From Methanohalophilus sp. RSK (lineage in GTDB: Archaea; Halobacteriota; Methanosarcinia; Methanosarcinales; Methanosarcinaceae), in NCBI RefSeq assembly GCF_003722075.1, contig NZ_RDSK01000013.1, positions 62,001-126,000 on the forward strand: a stretch of 64,000 nt of DNA. The letters are read 5' to 3'. Both the position numbers and the translations under genes were made by a program. Below, piece after piece: positions 46,437 to 56,746 of this stretch (within the stretch, counting starts at the first letter, position 1; every line of letters starts with the position of its first letter). The notes under the pieces are model-generated. The model did no database searches, had not been told where the DNA came from, and saw nothing but the letters and a program-made list of their open reading frames with translations.

Positions 46437-49211
46437 TTAATCCCCGAGTTGCTTTTCTACCATCCGGCGACCCAGTGCAAGACCTTCGTCAATCTTTGAA
46501 CTATCCTAGCCTCCACCACGTGCCATTGAAGGTTTACCTCCTCCACCTCCACCGGTTAGACTTGCTATTTCACGTACGATGTTTCCTACGTTAACCCCTT
46601 TTGAAACTGCACTGTCACCCGCAGCAGCTGCGATCTTGACACCTTCATGATCACTTAAGAGTAATGCAACAATATCGTCACTTGAAGCAAATTCTCCTGC
46701 CATTCGGGTAAGTTCATCGGCATCTGCACCGTCTACTCTTGAACTTATAAAGCGAATCTCCTTTATCTGTTCAGTATTTTCGATTAAATGGTTTACGCGG
46801 GATTCTGCCAGTTCTTTCTTGAGCCGGATGTTTTCTTTCTTAAATTCTTTCCATTCAGTGAAGAAGCGTTCAATGGTTGACGGTAGTTGCTCGGGAGCTA
46901 CCCTCAAAGTTTCTGCAGAACTTCTGAGAAGTTTATCCCTTGTCTGGAAAGCTACAACAGCAGCTTCGCCTGCTGCATATTCAATACGTTCTACTCCATC
47001 CTGTATCCGTTCTGTCTTCAGAATCTTGATGGGGCCTACCTGTCCTGTAAAGGTGCAGTGGGTCCCTGCACAGGCTTCAATATCGTTTCCTACATGCAAT
47101 ACGCGAATGCGGTCTCCTGGGGGTACTCCGCCCTGGTAAAGGCAAAATCCATATCTTTTTTCGGCGGTACTGCGATCCATCCACTCACTGATCACTCGCT
47201 TATTCTCCATTACCATCTGGTTTGCAATCATCTCTATCTCATTGATTTCCTCAGGAGCAATCCTTTTGTAATGAGAAATATCGAGCCTGGCACGATCGGC
47301 GAATTTCTGTGCGCCTGCCTGCCATATATGTTCTCCCAGCACCTGCCGCGCTGCATCATTTATTATATGGGTTGCAGTATGATTTCTTGCATGCGCCATA
47401 CGACGCTTTTCATCCACTTTACCCGTAACCATATCTCCTTTTCGAATATGGAGTTCATCTTCGATTTCTTCTATGGTATGGATGACCACGCCGTCAAATA
47501 TCTGGACATCGATCACTTTGAGTAAGGAATCATCTACCATGAATGTGCCATGGTCAGGTGGCTGTCCCCCTCCTTCCGGATAGAGAAGTGTGCTGTCGAG
47601 CACTATATTATTGTCAAAAACATCAAGAACAACAGCTTCGAATTCCATTCTTTTTGGCTCATCGTAGAAAAGCCGTTTTGTAGGAGGGAGTTTCTTGAGA
47701 CGACCTGCATGGGGGATTTCTTTTTCTTCTTCCTGTACGGATCTGCTGTGACGCTCAGCGACAAGGGAGTAAAAATTATCTGGTAGTTCGACTTCCACTC
47801 CAACTTCAGAGGCAGCTTCTTTGGATATCTCAGCCGGTATGCCATGACTGTCATACATGTCTATAACAGTGTCAAGAGGCATTTTTTCTCCCTTCTTCTT
47901 GTAGTGCTTTGCAGATTTTTGTATGAGTTTCTTCCCGCGCTGCAGGGTTTCCTGGAATTTCTTTTCTTCATTATCCAGTATGTCGTTTATTACATCAAAT
48001 CTGTCGGCGAATTCAGGATATTCAGGGAGATGGTTGATGTGCATCTGTATAATGTCAGATAGCGGGATTGTGATGCCAAGGTCCTGCATCATTTTCATTG
48101 TACGTCTGATCACAAGTCTTGCAAGATATCCTGCTTTGACATTTGAAGGTATTATTCCGTCACCCATCATAAATGTTATACAACGGGCATGGTCTGCAAT
48201 GGCATATGCCGTTTCAACGGGCTCCATTATGGTGCCCAGTTTATCAGCAGTAATTCCTATGTTTGAAGCTACCTGTTTGCGCAATTCCAGCAGGTTTGCC
48301 TTTTCGCTCACATCCATCAGGCCTGCAAGCCGGGCGTTCTGGGATAAAATATTTGCATAATCCTTATCTTCCAGCCGATGCTCCACTCCTGCCAATTCCA
48401 TGAGTTCCCCCACAACTTCCGGGAATATGGCATCGTATACAGTAGGGGTGCCCTGGGACGCCCATACCAGCCTTTCCAATCCGTACCCTGTGTCCACTAT
48501 GTAATTGTCCATTTTCCTGTAGGTATCACCTTTGATCACGATATCTCCGTCTTTGGATTGCCGGAGATTCATAAACACAAGGGTTGCCACTTCCAGGCCG
48601 CCTATGAGAACTTCAACACAGGCACCGGCGTTTCCGCCACCTGCCCAGGGTTCCTCCTTGTAGGTTACAGCAAAAGGATCTACTCCAAGTTCGTTGAGCA
48701 GGCCGTCGCAAAGTTGTAATGTCTGGTCTTTCCAGTAGATCTCATTATCCTTTTTGTTGAATGCGTGGTGTGCCATCATCTCAAAGGTAGTCAGATGTCG
48801 GCCACTTCTTCCTACTGCATCCAGGTCAGAAAGACGAATGCATGGTTGGGATATGGTGAGTGGGTTTGCAGGGGGTGCAACCTGTCCGGACGTTACAAAG
48901 GGCTGGAAATCTGCTATGGAGGCGATAGTAAGATAGATATCATTTCTCCAGCGTGCTATCACAGGGTATCTTTCAATACGTGTGTGTCCATTTTTCTCAA
49001 AGTAACTAAGATAAAACTCCCTCATCTGTGCAAGATTAAACTTTTTCTTGAAGACGGGGTTGCCGATGAATGAATATGGGTCACAGGGTGCATCTCCGCA
49101 TGTATCCCTGTCTCTGTCACGGGTCCAGAAATAACTGCCACATTTTTGGCACTGTTTTCTGATAAAACCGTTTTCGTAGAAGAAATTTATATCGTATTCC
49201 TCTTCAAGCAT
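46437..49211 (-). CDS. alaS: Alanyl-tRNA synthetase with in-frame TAG
   Basis: 924 residues if TAG at 46506-46508 (residue 902) is read through, ending in TAA at 46437. Archaeal AlaRS features are HARNHTATHIINDAAR and CAGTHC (editing zinc site), and class II motifs near residues 60-250. After GGGGGGKPSMARGGG the frame meets TAG and then continues DSSKIDEGLALGRRMVEKQL, which is the expected C-terminal tail of archaeal AlaRS. Ending at the TAG would remove 22 residues of this conserved tail. The upstream frame to 49244 is not family-like, so ATG 49211 (MLEEEYDINFFYENGF) is used. Confidence 0.9.
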
Positions 49212-49457
49212 AATAATCCCAAATTGAATAGTTAATCGTAACAATAGAACCTTAGATTCTTATGCCTAATGCCCCCATGTTTAAAAATATTTCTCATATA
49301 TACACTTCTCAATGAGTTATTATTTGATATTTATATTTATTATACCATATTTTTTGAACACACACAGTCATTAATACGCTCTTTTTCGACCAATTTGTGT
49401 ACATTTGGATTATATGAATGTCCATAAGTAGTTTCTCTTATTGAGGAGATGATATTA

Positions 49458-49733
49458 ATGCAGACTATTAATTACATGTCAATGGTTTTCAGGGGTGCAG
49501 TAGAAGATTATGAAAAAACCGGTGTTCATCCTTCGGTATTCCTTGATTCAAATGGTGAGCTCCAAATATATCTCTGTGATCCTGTTGCAGCGGAAGAAGA
49601 ATTTGAAACTACGTATGGAATGGGTGACTATGAAGTTAACGGAGCCCAGTTTGTGGGTGACATTTCCGAAAATGAAAATATTCACGAAGTGAATTATGCA
49701 AAGTTAGTAACTCCCTTTTCCCTGAATGATTGA
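49458..49733 (+). CDS. Small acidic protein of unknown function
   Basis: 91 residues from ATG 49458, which lies at good distance from GAGGAG (49443-49448); ATG 49449 is too close to it. The sequence is acidic (DPVAAEEEFETTYGMGDYEV) with no cysteines or membrane segments. No family recognised. It is preceded by about 200 A/T-rich bases shared with the alaS promoter region. Confidence 0.55.
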   Translation: MQTINYMSMVFRGAVEDYEKTGVHPSVFLDSNGELQIYLCDPVAAEEEFETTYGMGDYEVNGAQFVGDISENENIHEVNYAKLVTPFSLND

Positions 49734-49835
49734 ATTCTTTTATCCTTTCCTCCTTTTTATATGAATCAGTAAATATATAATCAAAACTCTTTTGTAATTT
49801 GTCTCTGTGCCATTACCTTATAGGTAGGAGGCAAC

Positions 49836-51434
49836 ATGCAGATAAAGGCAAGTCCCGGGTTTCAGTTAAATCCTCATGTTTTTTATGTATCGGCAGTTCT
49901 GGTATTGTTTTTTGTGTTTATGGGGGTTTTTTTCACAAAAACATTGTCTGAAATTTTTGGAACATTACAAGATGCGATTGTAGTAAATTTTGGCTGGTTC
50001 TATATTCTCTCTGTTGCATTTTTTCTCATATTTGTTGTATGGCTGTATTTCAGTCCTTATGGGACCATAAGATTGGGCAAGGATTCGGATCGGCCGGAAT
50101 ATAAGGATACCACCTGGTTTGCAATGCTTTTCAGTGCAGGTATGGGCATAGGGCTGCTTTTTTATAGTGTTGCTGAACCAATTCTTCATCTCGCTTCCCC
50201 GCGGGATGCTGCACCCGGCACAATTGAGGCGGCAGTTGAAGCGATGAATCTCACTTTTTTCCATTGGGGACTCCATGCCTGGGCAATATATATTGTGGTG
50301 GGTCTTTCCCTTGCATATTTTTCCTACAGGCATGATATGCCGCTAACCATTCGCTCTACAATGTATCCGTTGTTTGGTAATAAGATATATGGAATACGTG
50401 GAAATATTGTGGAAGTACTGGCTATCTTTGGTACATTGTTTGGTGTTGCCACTTCGCTGGGCCTGGGTGTGATGCAGATAAATGCAGGAATGGATTATCT
50501 TGGGCTGATGTCGGTGTCCATAAATAACCAGATTTTGCTGATTGGATTCATAACTCTTGCAGCCACTACTTCCGTGATGTCGGGCCTGAACAGGGGTATA
50601 CGCATATTGAGTCAGGTCAACATCCTGCTGGGTCTTACCCTTGTTATATTCGTCTTTATCGTAGGTCCCTCTGTTTTTCTTTTGAGTTCATATGTACAAA
50701 GTATAGGTTACTATTTGCAAAACATTGTTTATCTTACTTTCCAGACCGATGCGTTCACCGGCCTAGAATGGCAGAAAATGTGGGCCATGTTCTACTGGGG
50801 CTGGTGGATCTCCTGGTCACCCTTTGTTGGCATGTTCATTGCACGTGTGTCCCGGGGGCGCACAATCAGGGAATTTATCAGGGGAGTACTGCTTGCTCCT
50901 GCAATTGTAACTTTCATCTGGATAATCGTCTTTGGTAACACAGCAATTCATATGGAGGTTTTTGGCAACGGTGGTATTATAAATGCCGTCCAGACAAGTA
51001 TTCCCACTGCCCTTTATGTCCTGTTAGATAAATTACCGGGTTCACTGGTGAGTTCTGCCCTTGCAACGATTGTCGTAATGACCTTTTTTGTCACATCTTC
51101 TGATTCGGGATCCCTTGTCATCTCCATCCTTTCTTCCGGGGGAGATCCCAAACCTGCGAAACCCCTGAGATTGTTCTGGTCTCTGCTTCAGGGTGCTGTT
51201 GCAGCTGTTCTCCTGTTGACCGGGGGACTTGTGGGGTTGCAGACAGCTGCTCTTACCACGGCTCTGCCTTTCTGTGTAGTTTTAATTCTGATGTGTTACA
51301 GCATATCGAAGGGACTAAAAGCTGAGTCTGATGGTTATAGGATCATAAATTCGGAGAAAAAACCGCCGGAAAATACATCAGATAATAGAGCTAAGCAATT
51401 GGTAGGAGAACTATTCGGGGGAGGGTCCAAATGA
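49836..51434 (+). CDS. BCCT-family (betaine/choline/carnitine) transporter
   Basis: 532 residues with 12 helices. The BCCT signature lies in FYWGWWISWSPFVGMF followed by ARVSRGRTIREFI. Such carriers take up glycine betaine with sodium or protons, either for osmoprotection or, in some methylotrophic methanogens, as substrate. It overlaps the next gene by 4 bases. Osmolyte uptake fits a halophilic host. Confidence 0.9.
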   Translation: MQIKASPGFQLNPHVFYVSAVLVLFFVFMGVFFTKTLSEIFGTLQDAIVVNFGWFYILSVAFFLIFVVWLYFSPYGTIRLGKDSDRPEYKDTTWFAMLFSAGMGIGLLFYSVAEPILHLASPRDAAPGTIEAAVEAMNLTFFHWGLHAWAIYIVVGLSLAYFSYRHDMPLTIRSTMYPLFGNKIYGIRGNIVEVLAIFGTLFGVATSLGLGVMQINAGMDYLGLMSVSINNQILLIGFITLAATTSVMSGLNRGIRILSQVNILLGLTLVIFVFIVGPSVFLLSSYVQSIGYYLQNIVYLTFQTDAFTGLEWQKMWAMFYWGWWISWSPFVGMFIARVSRGRTIREFIRGVLLAPAIVTFIWIIVFGNTAIHMEVFGNGGIINAVQTSIPTALYVLLDKLPGSLVSSALATIVVMTFFVTSSDSGSLVISILSSGGDPKPAKPLRLFWSLLQGAVAAVLLLTGGLVGLQTAALTTALPFCVVLILMCYSISKGLKAESDGYRIINSEKKPPENTSDNRAKQLVGELFGGGSK

Positions 51435-51910
51435 ATATGTGGGAACAAAAACTGCGGGATATTTTCCAGACGGAAAAGAAAAATTCCGGGGAAAGGAGTA
51501 TGCAGGAAATGAATGTCAGGTTTGCAGAACTCAATATGAGGGATTTTTTCAAACATGTGGTATTTCCTGCTTATGACGGCCTGAAAAAGGAAATTGAAAA
51601 ATATGGCAGAACTGTTAAGGTTAATGTGGATGGTACCGGAATGAATTCTGCCTCTCTGACCGTTTATGCTCCTCCCGACAAAAAGCCTGATGAACAGGTT
51701 GAGGAGTTCTATTTTGAGATAAGAGGGAGGGCCTACCAAAAGGCCGGTTTTGCTTTTCCGCAACATGCAGATGAAGAGCAGCCACGTATCCGTAAGGTGG
51801 AAATATTACTTCGCCATGGTCCAATCCATGAATATGATATAGAGAACCTGACCCGGGAAGATATCATCGAATGCTTTGTCGCAGAATATTCCAAGTGGAT
51901 CAATTACTGA
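51431..51910 (+). CDS. Partner protein of the BCCT transporter, unknown function
   Basis: 159 residues, soluble, rich in charged residues (MREFF-like start NMRDFFKHVVFPAYDGL, RTVKVNVDGTGMNSASLTVY). It starts within the transporter stop (ATGA), so the two are translationally coupled. It lacks recognisable domains. Coupling suggests an accessory or regulatory role in transport. Confidence 0.6.
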   Translation: MNMWEQKLRDIFQTEKKNSGERSMQEMNVRFAELNMRDFFKHVVFPAYDGLKKEIEKYGRTVKVNVDGTGMNSASLTVYAPPDKKPDEQVEEFYFEIRGRAYQKAGFAFPQHADEEQPRIRKVEILLRHGPIHEYDIENLTREDIIECFVAEYSKWINY

Positions 51911-51959
51911 TTTATTCAATTCATTACCTTTAAAACCCTTAAGGTTAATCTGGCTTTTC

Positions 51960-52748
51960 ATGTCGAAAAAAATTCTGCTTACCAACGATGATGGTGTTTA
52001 TTCAGCTGGTATACGTGCTGCTTACAAAAGTGTGGATTCACTGGGTGATGTGACGATTGCTGCACCGGCTTTCCAGCAGAGCGGTGTAGGGCGGTCAATT
52101 TCTATTTTTGAGCCTCTGCGGATGAACCGTACAAAGATAAATGGTGTAGAGGCTTATGCAATAGGAGGCACTCCTACGGATTCTGTGATACTGGGGATAT
52201 TTTCGGTTATGAAGGAAAAACCCGATCTTATTGTATCGGGCTTTAATATCGGGGAAAATATCAGTACTGATACCGCCACTACATCAGGAACCGTGGGTGC
52301 AGCTCTGGAAGGTGCAAGTTATGGTATCCCGGCAATTGCGGTTTCCATTCAGGTCATAGAACAGGGACTCAAGTTCGATGATCTGCGGGATTATGAACAT
52401 GATTTTGAGGTTGGTATCAAGGTAGTAAACCGGATCGCAAAAAAAGTTCTGGAATATGGAATGCCTGAAAATGTGGATGTTTTGAATGTGAACCTGCCGC
52501 ATGATGTGGAAGAAGATACCGAGATCGAGATCACCCGTCTTGCAAGGAAGTTTTTCAATATGGAAGTGGAGGAGCGTCATGATCCCAGGGGCAGGCCATA
52601 TTACTGGCTGGCAGGTGACCTTATGCCACAGGGTGAAGAAGGTACCGATGTGCATGCAGTTATCCAGAAGGGGCACATATCTATAACACCTCTGAGTCTG
52701 GATTCAACTTCCCGGGTGGACAACTCGGAAATAGAAAAATTACTTTGA
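51960..52748 (+). CDS. surE: 5'/3'-nucleotidase SurE
   Basis: 262 residues from ATG 51960. The metal site motif is LLTNDDGVYSAG with the Asp pair, followed by APAFQQSGVGRSIS, GTPTDSVILG and GFNIGENISTDT. SurE removes phosphate from nucleoside monophosphates. An upstream in-frame stretch to 51876 overlaps the previous gene and is not family-like. Normal length. Confidence 0.9.
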   Translation: MSKKILLTNDDGVYSAGIRAAYKSVDSLGDVTIAAPAFQQSGVGRSISIFEPLRMNRTKINGVEAYAIGGTPTDSVILGIFSVMKEKPDLIVSGFNIGENISTDTATTSGTVGAALEGASYGIPAIAVSIQVIEQGLKFDDLRDYEHDFEVGIKVVNRIAKKVLEYGMPENVDVLNVNLPHDVEEDTEIEITRLARKFFNMEVEERHDPRGRPYYWLAGDLMPQGEEGTDVHAVIQKGHISITPLSLDSTSRVDNSEIEKLL

Positions 52749-52898
52749 TTACTTTTTGATATGGATGTCGATCTCTTTCCAGGTCGGGTCGACACCATGC
52801 AGACTTTCTGCAGAAGCTGCAGCAGTTTTTCCCAGGAATTGCTGAACAAAATCGTTTATTTCTATATTTTCACCATCAACATTGAGTTCGACTTTCAT
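52749..52898 (-). CDS. Small protein converging on surE
   Basis: 49 residues, too short for most gene callers: MKVELNVDGENIEINDFVQQ then FLGKTAAASAESLHGVD and TWKEIDIHIKK, ending TAA at 52749, directly after the surE stop. GGAAGTG precedes the ATG. The alternating VELNVDGENIEIN strand and C-terminal strand with helical middle look like a real small fold. No family named. Confidence 0.6.
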   Translation of the reverse strand: MKVELNVDGENIEINDFVQQFLGKTAAASAESLHGVDPTWKEIDIHIKK

Positions 52899-53085
52899 TT
52901 TTGACACTTCCTTTTTTGTACATATAGAATGGATTCCAATATTTATTTTCCTTTGTATCCTTCTATTTCTGCATTAAATATTCTAATTTGAACCTGATGT
53001 CCGGAAGTTGATTTAATATTTATGCTTCAATTTTTCTTCATGCAGAATCTTTTTAACAAATCAACATGTTTTTTAATCTGAACAT

Positions 53086-54375
53086 ATGGATTTCCTCAAG
53101 AAACTATTTGGTAAGGGCAAGGATGAGCCTGAAGAATTGCATCTGGAATTTGAAAATCTCTATGAATGGAGTAAAACCAGATATGAAAGGGAGGCTAACT
53201 CTGCAAAACCCCTTATAAGCGATCTTTATTCCGCAATTGACAATAAACTTGATCAGCTCAGGGTCGATAAAAATTCCTTTCTGGATACCACACCGATTGA
53301 ATCAGCTGATATGAAAATGAGTAAGATCGCAGATTCAAACCGGGATGTTATTGTTGATAACCTGGGAATACTTGATGAGAAAATCACTGTCCCGCATGAC
53401 AATTCCATAGGGGGAGCTCATGCCTTCTATATTGAATCGCTTTCCCATATGGATAGTTTTCTGGACAATACCCGAAAAAGCATGCTTTATGCAAAAAGTC
53501 TCTATCCAGCTGAATATAACAAAATAAACGGCGACCTTGCAAACCTGAACCATGCTTTAAGTGATTTATTTTCGACAATTGAAGGTCCCTGGAATAAGCT
53601 GGAAATGATCAGCAATATATTCGAAGACATTGAAGATATCCATAATCTGGAATCTGAAATAATAGATTGTCGAAATAAAATTCAGGAATTGGAGAATAAG
53701 TATACCTCTCTGGATGAAAATCTGCAGGATGCAAAATCAGATCTTGAGAAGTTGATTAATGGCTCTGAATATCCACGCGCAGAAGCAATTAACAGTGAAA
53801 TTGACGATGTCAGGCAACAGGTCCTGGATGTAGAAGCTGATCTTAAAAGAATGTTCACCCCATTGTCCAAGGCATTATCCAGAATGAAAAAACAGGATGA
53901 AAACGGAATTCATACCCTATCGCCACAAGTGCGTAATATACTTGGTATTGTCATGAAAGATCCTGTCTCTGCACTGGATTACGATCTGGATCCGTTATAT
54001 GATGAATTAATTCTGAGACTTCAAAGCGATTCACTTGGCCTGAAAGATAAGAAGAAAGATAAAACCCTTGAACAGGTGCATTTAATAAAAACCTCTTCTT
54101 CTCTTAATTCCTTGTGTGAGGATAAAAAGAAATACGATAACAGGCTCGAGCAGTCAAGGGACCAATTGGACAGGATGGATGTGTATCATCAGAAAACCTC
54201 CATGGAAAAAGACATTTCAAAAAAGCAAGAGGCTTTGGTTTCCACACAGGATAAACTAAAAGATGAAACAAAACGGCTACAATCCCTGAAAGAGCAGCTG
54301 GAAAATACAAAATCGAAATTGAGCTCAGATGTGAATGATGCATTTGAGGAGAATATCGAGATAAATTTCAGGTAA
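53086..54375 (+). CDS. Long coiled-coil protein, unknown function
   Basis: 429 residues, highly charged. Heptad-rich segments cover about 180-250 (ESEIIDCRNKIQELENKY, LDENLQDAKSDLEKL) and 350-420 (KKKYDNRLEQSRDQLDRM, KDETKRLQSLKEQLENTK). There is no signal peptide or membrane helix. It starts MDFLKKLFGKGKD, a short basic amphipathic end that could touch a membrane. No close family recognised. Confidence 0.6.
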   Translation: MDFLKKLFGKGKDEPEELHLEFENLYEWSKTRYEREANSAKPLISDLYSAIDNKLDQLRVDKNSFLDTTPIESADMKMSKIADSNRDVIVDNLGILDEKITVPHDNSIGGAHAFYIESLSHMDSFLDNTRKSMLYAKSLYPAEYNKINGDLANLNHALSDLFSTIEGPWNKLEMISNIFEDIEDIHNLESEIIDCRNKIQELENKYTSLDENLQDAKSDLEKLINGSEYPRAEAINSEIDDVRQQVLDVEADLKRMFTPLSKALSRMKKQDENGIHTLSPQVRNILGIVMKDPVSALDYDLDPLYDELILRLQSDSLGLKDKKKDKTLEQVHLIKTSSSLNSLCEDKKKYDNRLEQSRDQLDRMDVYHQKTSMEKDISKKQEALVSTQDKLKDETKRLQSLKEQLENTKSKLSSDVNDAFEENIEINFR

Positions 54376-54387
54376 CAATCTTACCTG
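54369..54387. terminator. Bidirectional hairpin between convergent genes
   Basis: CAGGTAA-CAATC-TTACCTG spans the coiled-coil gene stop and sits directly against the moaA stop, so one hairpin can serve both transcripts. Confidence 0.5.
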
Positions 54388-55308
54388 TTAGTACTCCGTG
54401 ATATTTTCTTTGAAAAAAGGTACCCTTTTTTTCACAACTTCCTCCAGCAACCGTGGAATATCTTCTGAATTTGCGCCCTTTGTACCCACAAGATTATCAT
54501 TAACCAACAGGCATGGTTTGAGTTTCCCGTCGGCTGTCACACGCAACCGGTTGCAATTGGCACAGAATTCAGTATTGTCGATGGGTCTTACTACTTCAAC
54601 TTCAGCACCGTCGATGATGTACTTTTTGCGGCGGTGCATTTTACGTACATGGATTTCATCGGCCCTTTCTTCAAGTTGCTTTTCAATTCCTTGCACGTCA
54701 ACCTGGTATTCTACAACATCCTGGAAATCCATTAGCTGTATGAGTTGTAGTATGATGTTGCCTTTGTGTTTACGGACAAATTCAAGCATCTGGTCTATTT
54801 TGTCTTCATTGATCCCTTTGAGCATTACCATGTTCAATTTTACAGGGGTAAGGCCAACTTCGATTGCTTTTTCGATTCCCCTGAGTACTTTATGTACATC
54901 ACCCGGATTTGCTGCAGTAATTAAGCTGTAGTTTTTGTCATCAATACTATCCAAACTTACATTTATCCGGTCCAATCCTGCTTCCTTGAGGCTCCGGGCT
55001 CTCTCTTCCAGCAGTATCCCGTTGGTAGTTGCAGATACATCCTTCAATGGGGGCAGGCTCTTTAGTATATCCTCGAAATCCCTGCGGACAAGCGGCTCTC
55101 CGCCGGAGAATTTCACCCTGTCCACTCCATACAGGCTGGCTGCCCTGATGATATCAGATATTTTCCGGGCTGACATTTCATCTGCCACTTTCATATTCCC
55201 TTCATTGTGGCAATAAATACAATTGAGATTACACCTATCAGTAATCGATATCCTGAGGCTCTTTATAGTGCGTCCGTAGGAATCTGTGAGATGTTTTTCA
55301 GGAGTCAT
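54388..55308 (-). CDS. moaA: GTP 3',8-cyclase (molybdenum cofactor synthesis)
   Basis: 306 residues. The radical SAM cluster is CNLNCIYC and the second C-terminal cluster motif is FCANCNRLRVTADGKLKPC. It converts GTP to the first intermediate of molybdopterin. No other moa gene is present in the window. It is divergent from the CbiA/CfbB gene with a TATA-like region between. Confidence 0.9.
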   Translation of the reverse strand: MTPEKHLTDSYGRTIKSLRISITDRCNLNCIYCHNEGNMKVADEMSARKISDIIRAASLYGVDRVKFSGGEPLVRRDFEDILKSLPPLKDVSATTNGILLEERARSLKEAGLDRINVSLDSIDDKNYSLITAANPGDVHKVLRGIEKAIEVGLTPVKLNMVMLKGINEDKIDQMLEFVRKHKGNIILQLIQLMDFQDVVEYQVDVQGIEKQLEERADEIHVRKMHRRKKYIIDGAEVEVVRPIDNTEFCANCNRLRVTADGKLKPCLLVNDNLVGTKGANSEDIPRLLEEVVKKRVPFFKENITEY

Positions 55309-55430
55309 GCTATATCGGTAATTGGTGTTTTATTTGGAATGGTGAAAGGAGTATATAAACTTAAGTTTATCCGGTAACAGTGAAGCTTACCGCCCCATAT
55401 TTTAAATACCAAATCAAACCAACTTGTGCC

Positions 55431-56744
55431 ATGAAAAAATCAATAGTTATTGCAGGCACACACAGTGGAGTCGGTAAAACAACCGTTTCCATGGGTATCA
55501 TGGCTGCCCTGACCCGTAGGGGAATGCACGTCCAGCCCTATAAGGTAGGGCCGGATTACATCGATCCCACCCATCATACCGCAATCTGCGGCAGACCTTC
55601 AAGGAACCTTGATACGTTCATGATGGGAGAGGAAGGTGTCAGGCAGAGTTTTCATTGCAGTTATAATGATGCGGATATAGGGGTCGTTGAAGGTGTCATG
55701 GGTCTTTTTGACGGAATGAATTCCTCAGATCTTGCAAGTTCGGCTCATGTGGCTAAATCCCTGGGTGCCCCTGTGATCCTGGTAGTCAATGTGCACGGCA
55801 TGTCCAGAAGTGCTGCGGCCCTCATCAAAGGCTACTCTGAATTTGACAGTGATGTACATATCGATGGTGTGGTTCTCAACCGTGTGGGCAGTCCCAGACA
55901 TGCTCAAATGATCAGGGATGTCCTGGATGTGCCGGTAGTTGGTGCCCTGCCCCGTAACCAGGACCTGACCGTCCCTTCCCGCCACCTTGGTTTGCACATG
56001 GCTGATGAACGGGATTATGATCTGGAAAAACTGGGTAACTTCATCGAGGAAAACGTTGATCTGGATGGTGTGCTATCTCTGGCAAACGAACCTCGCCCGG
56101 CTGCCCCTGAGGAATGCATCGCCAACAGGGAGGCTGATGTGACAATAGGCGTTGCAATGGACAGTGCATTTTGTTTCTACTATCAGGATATGCTGGACTC
56201 TTTTTGCAGGTGCGGGGCTGAAATCAAATTCTTCAGTCCGCTTGAAGGTGAAATTCCTGATGTGGACGGCATGTACTTCGGAGGGGGTTATCCAGAGCTC
56301 CACATAGCAGAACTTGAAAAGTCGCGGACAACCCACAAACTAAAGGACCTTTCAGCAGACGGAATGCCAATCTACGGGGAATGTGGCGGACTGCAATATC
56401 TCTGTACTTCTTACGAGATTGAGGATAGGGTCTATAAACTGGCTGACCTTTTCCCCGCCGAGACCGTCATGACGAAAAAATTGCAGGCACTGGGCTACAC
56501 TAAAGGGCATGCCCATTCCCCCATATTCAGGGGAGAAGTACGAGGTCATGAATTCCATTACTCTGTAACAGATTGTGCGTCTGACAGCCGTCTGGCTTAC
56601 ACTATGGAGCGTGGCAAAGGAATTGTTAACGGTATGGATGGTATCTATGAACACAATTCTGTGGCAAGTTATATGCATGCCCACCCCGACTCATTCCCAG
56701 TGGATGATTTTGTGAACAGCTGTCGCAAGTACAAACAACGCTGA
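55431..56744 (+). CDS. Cobyrinate or Ni-sirohydrochlorin a,c-diamide synthase (CbiA/CfbB)
   Basis: 437 residues from ATG 55431 (the frame is open to 55380). The N-terminal ATPase loop is GTHSGVGKTTVSM, and the C-terminal glutaminase-like domain has YGECGGLQYL with the catalytic cysteine. CbiA amidates the corrin of B12; its paralog CfbB does the same for coenzyme F430. Sequence alone does not let me choose between them. It stands alone, convergent with larE. Confidence 0.82.
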   Translation: MKKSIVIAGTHSGVGKTTVSMGIMAALTRRGMHVQPYKVGPDYIDPTHHTAICGRPSRNLDTFMMGEEGVRQSFHCSYNDADIGVVEGVMGLFDGMNSSDLASSAHVAKSLGAPVILVVNVHGMSRSAAALIKGYSEFDSDVHIDGVVLNRVGSPRHAQMIRDVLDVPVVGALPRNQDLTVPSRHLGLHMADERDYDLEKLGNFIEENVDLDGVLSLANEPRPAAPEECIANREADVTIGVAMDSAFCFYYQDMLDSFCRCGAEIKFFSPLEGEIPDVDGMYFGGGYPELHIAELEKSRTTHKLKDLSADGMPIYGECGGLQYLCTSYEIEDRVYKLADLFPAETVMTKKLQALGYTKGHAHSPIFRGEVRGHEFHYSVTDCASDSRLAYTMERGKGIVNGMDGIYEHNSVASYMHAHPDSFPVDDFVNSCRKYKQR

Positions 56745-56746
56745 TC

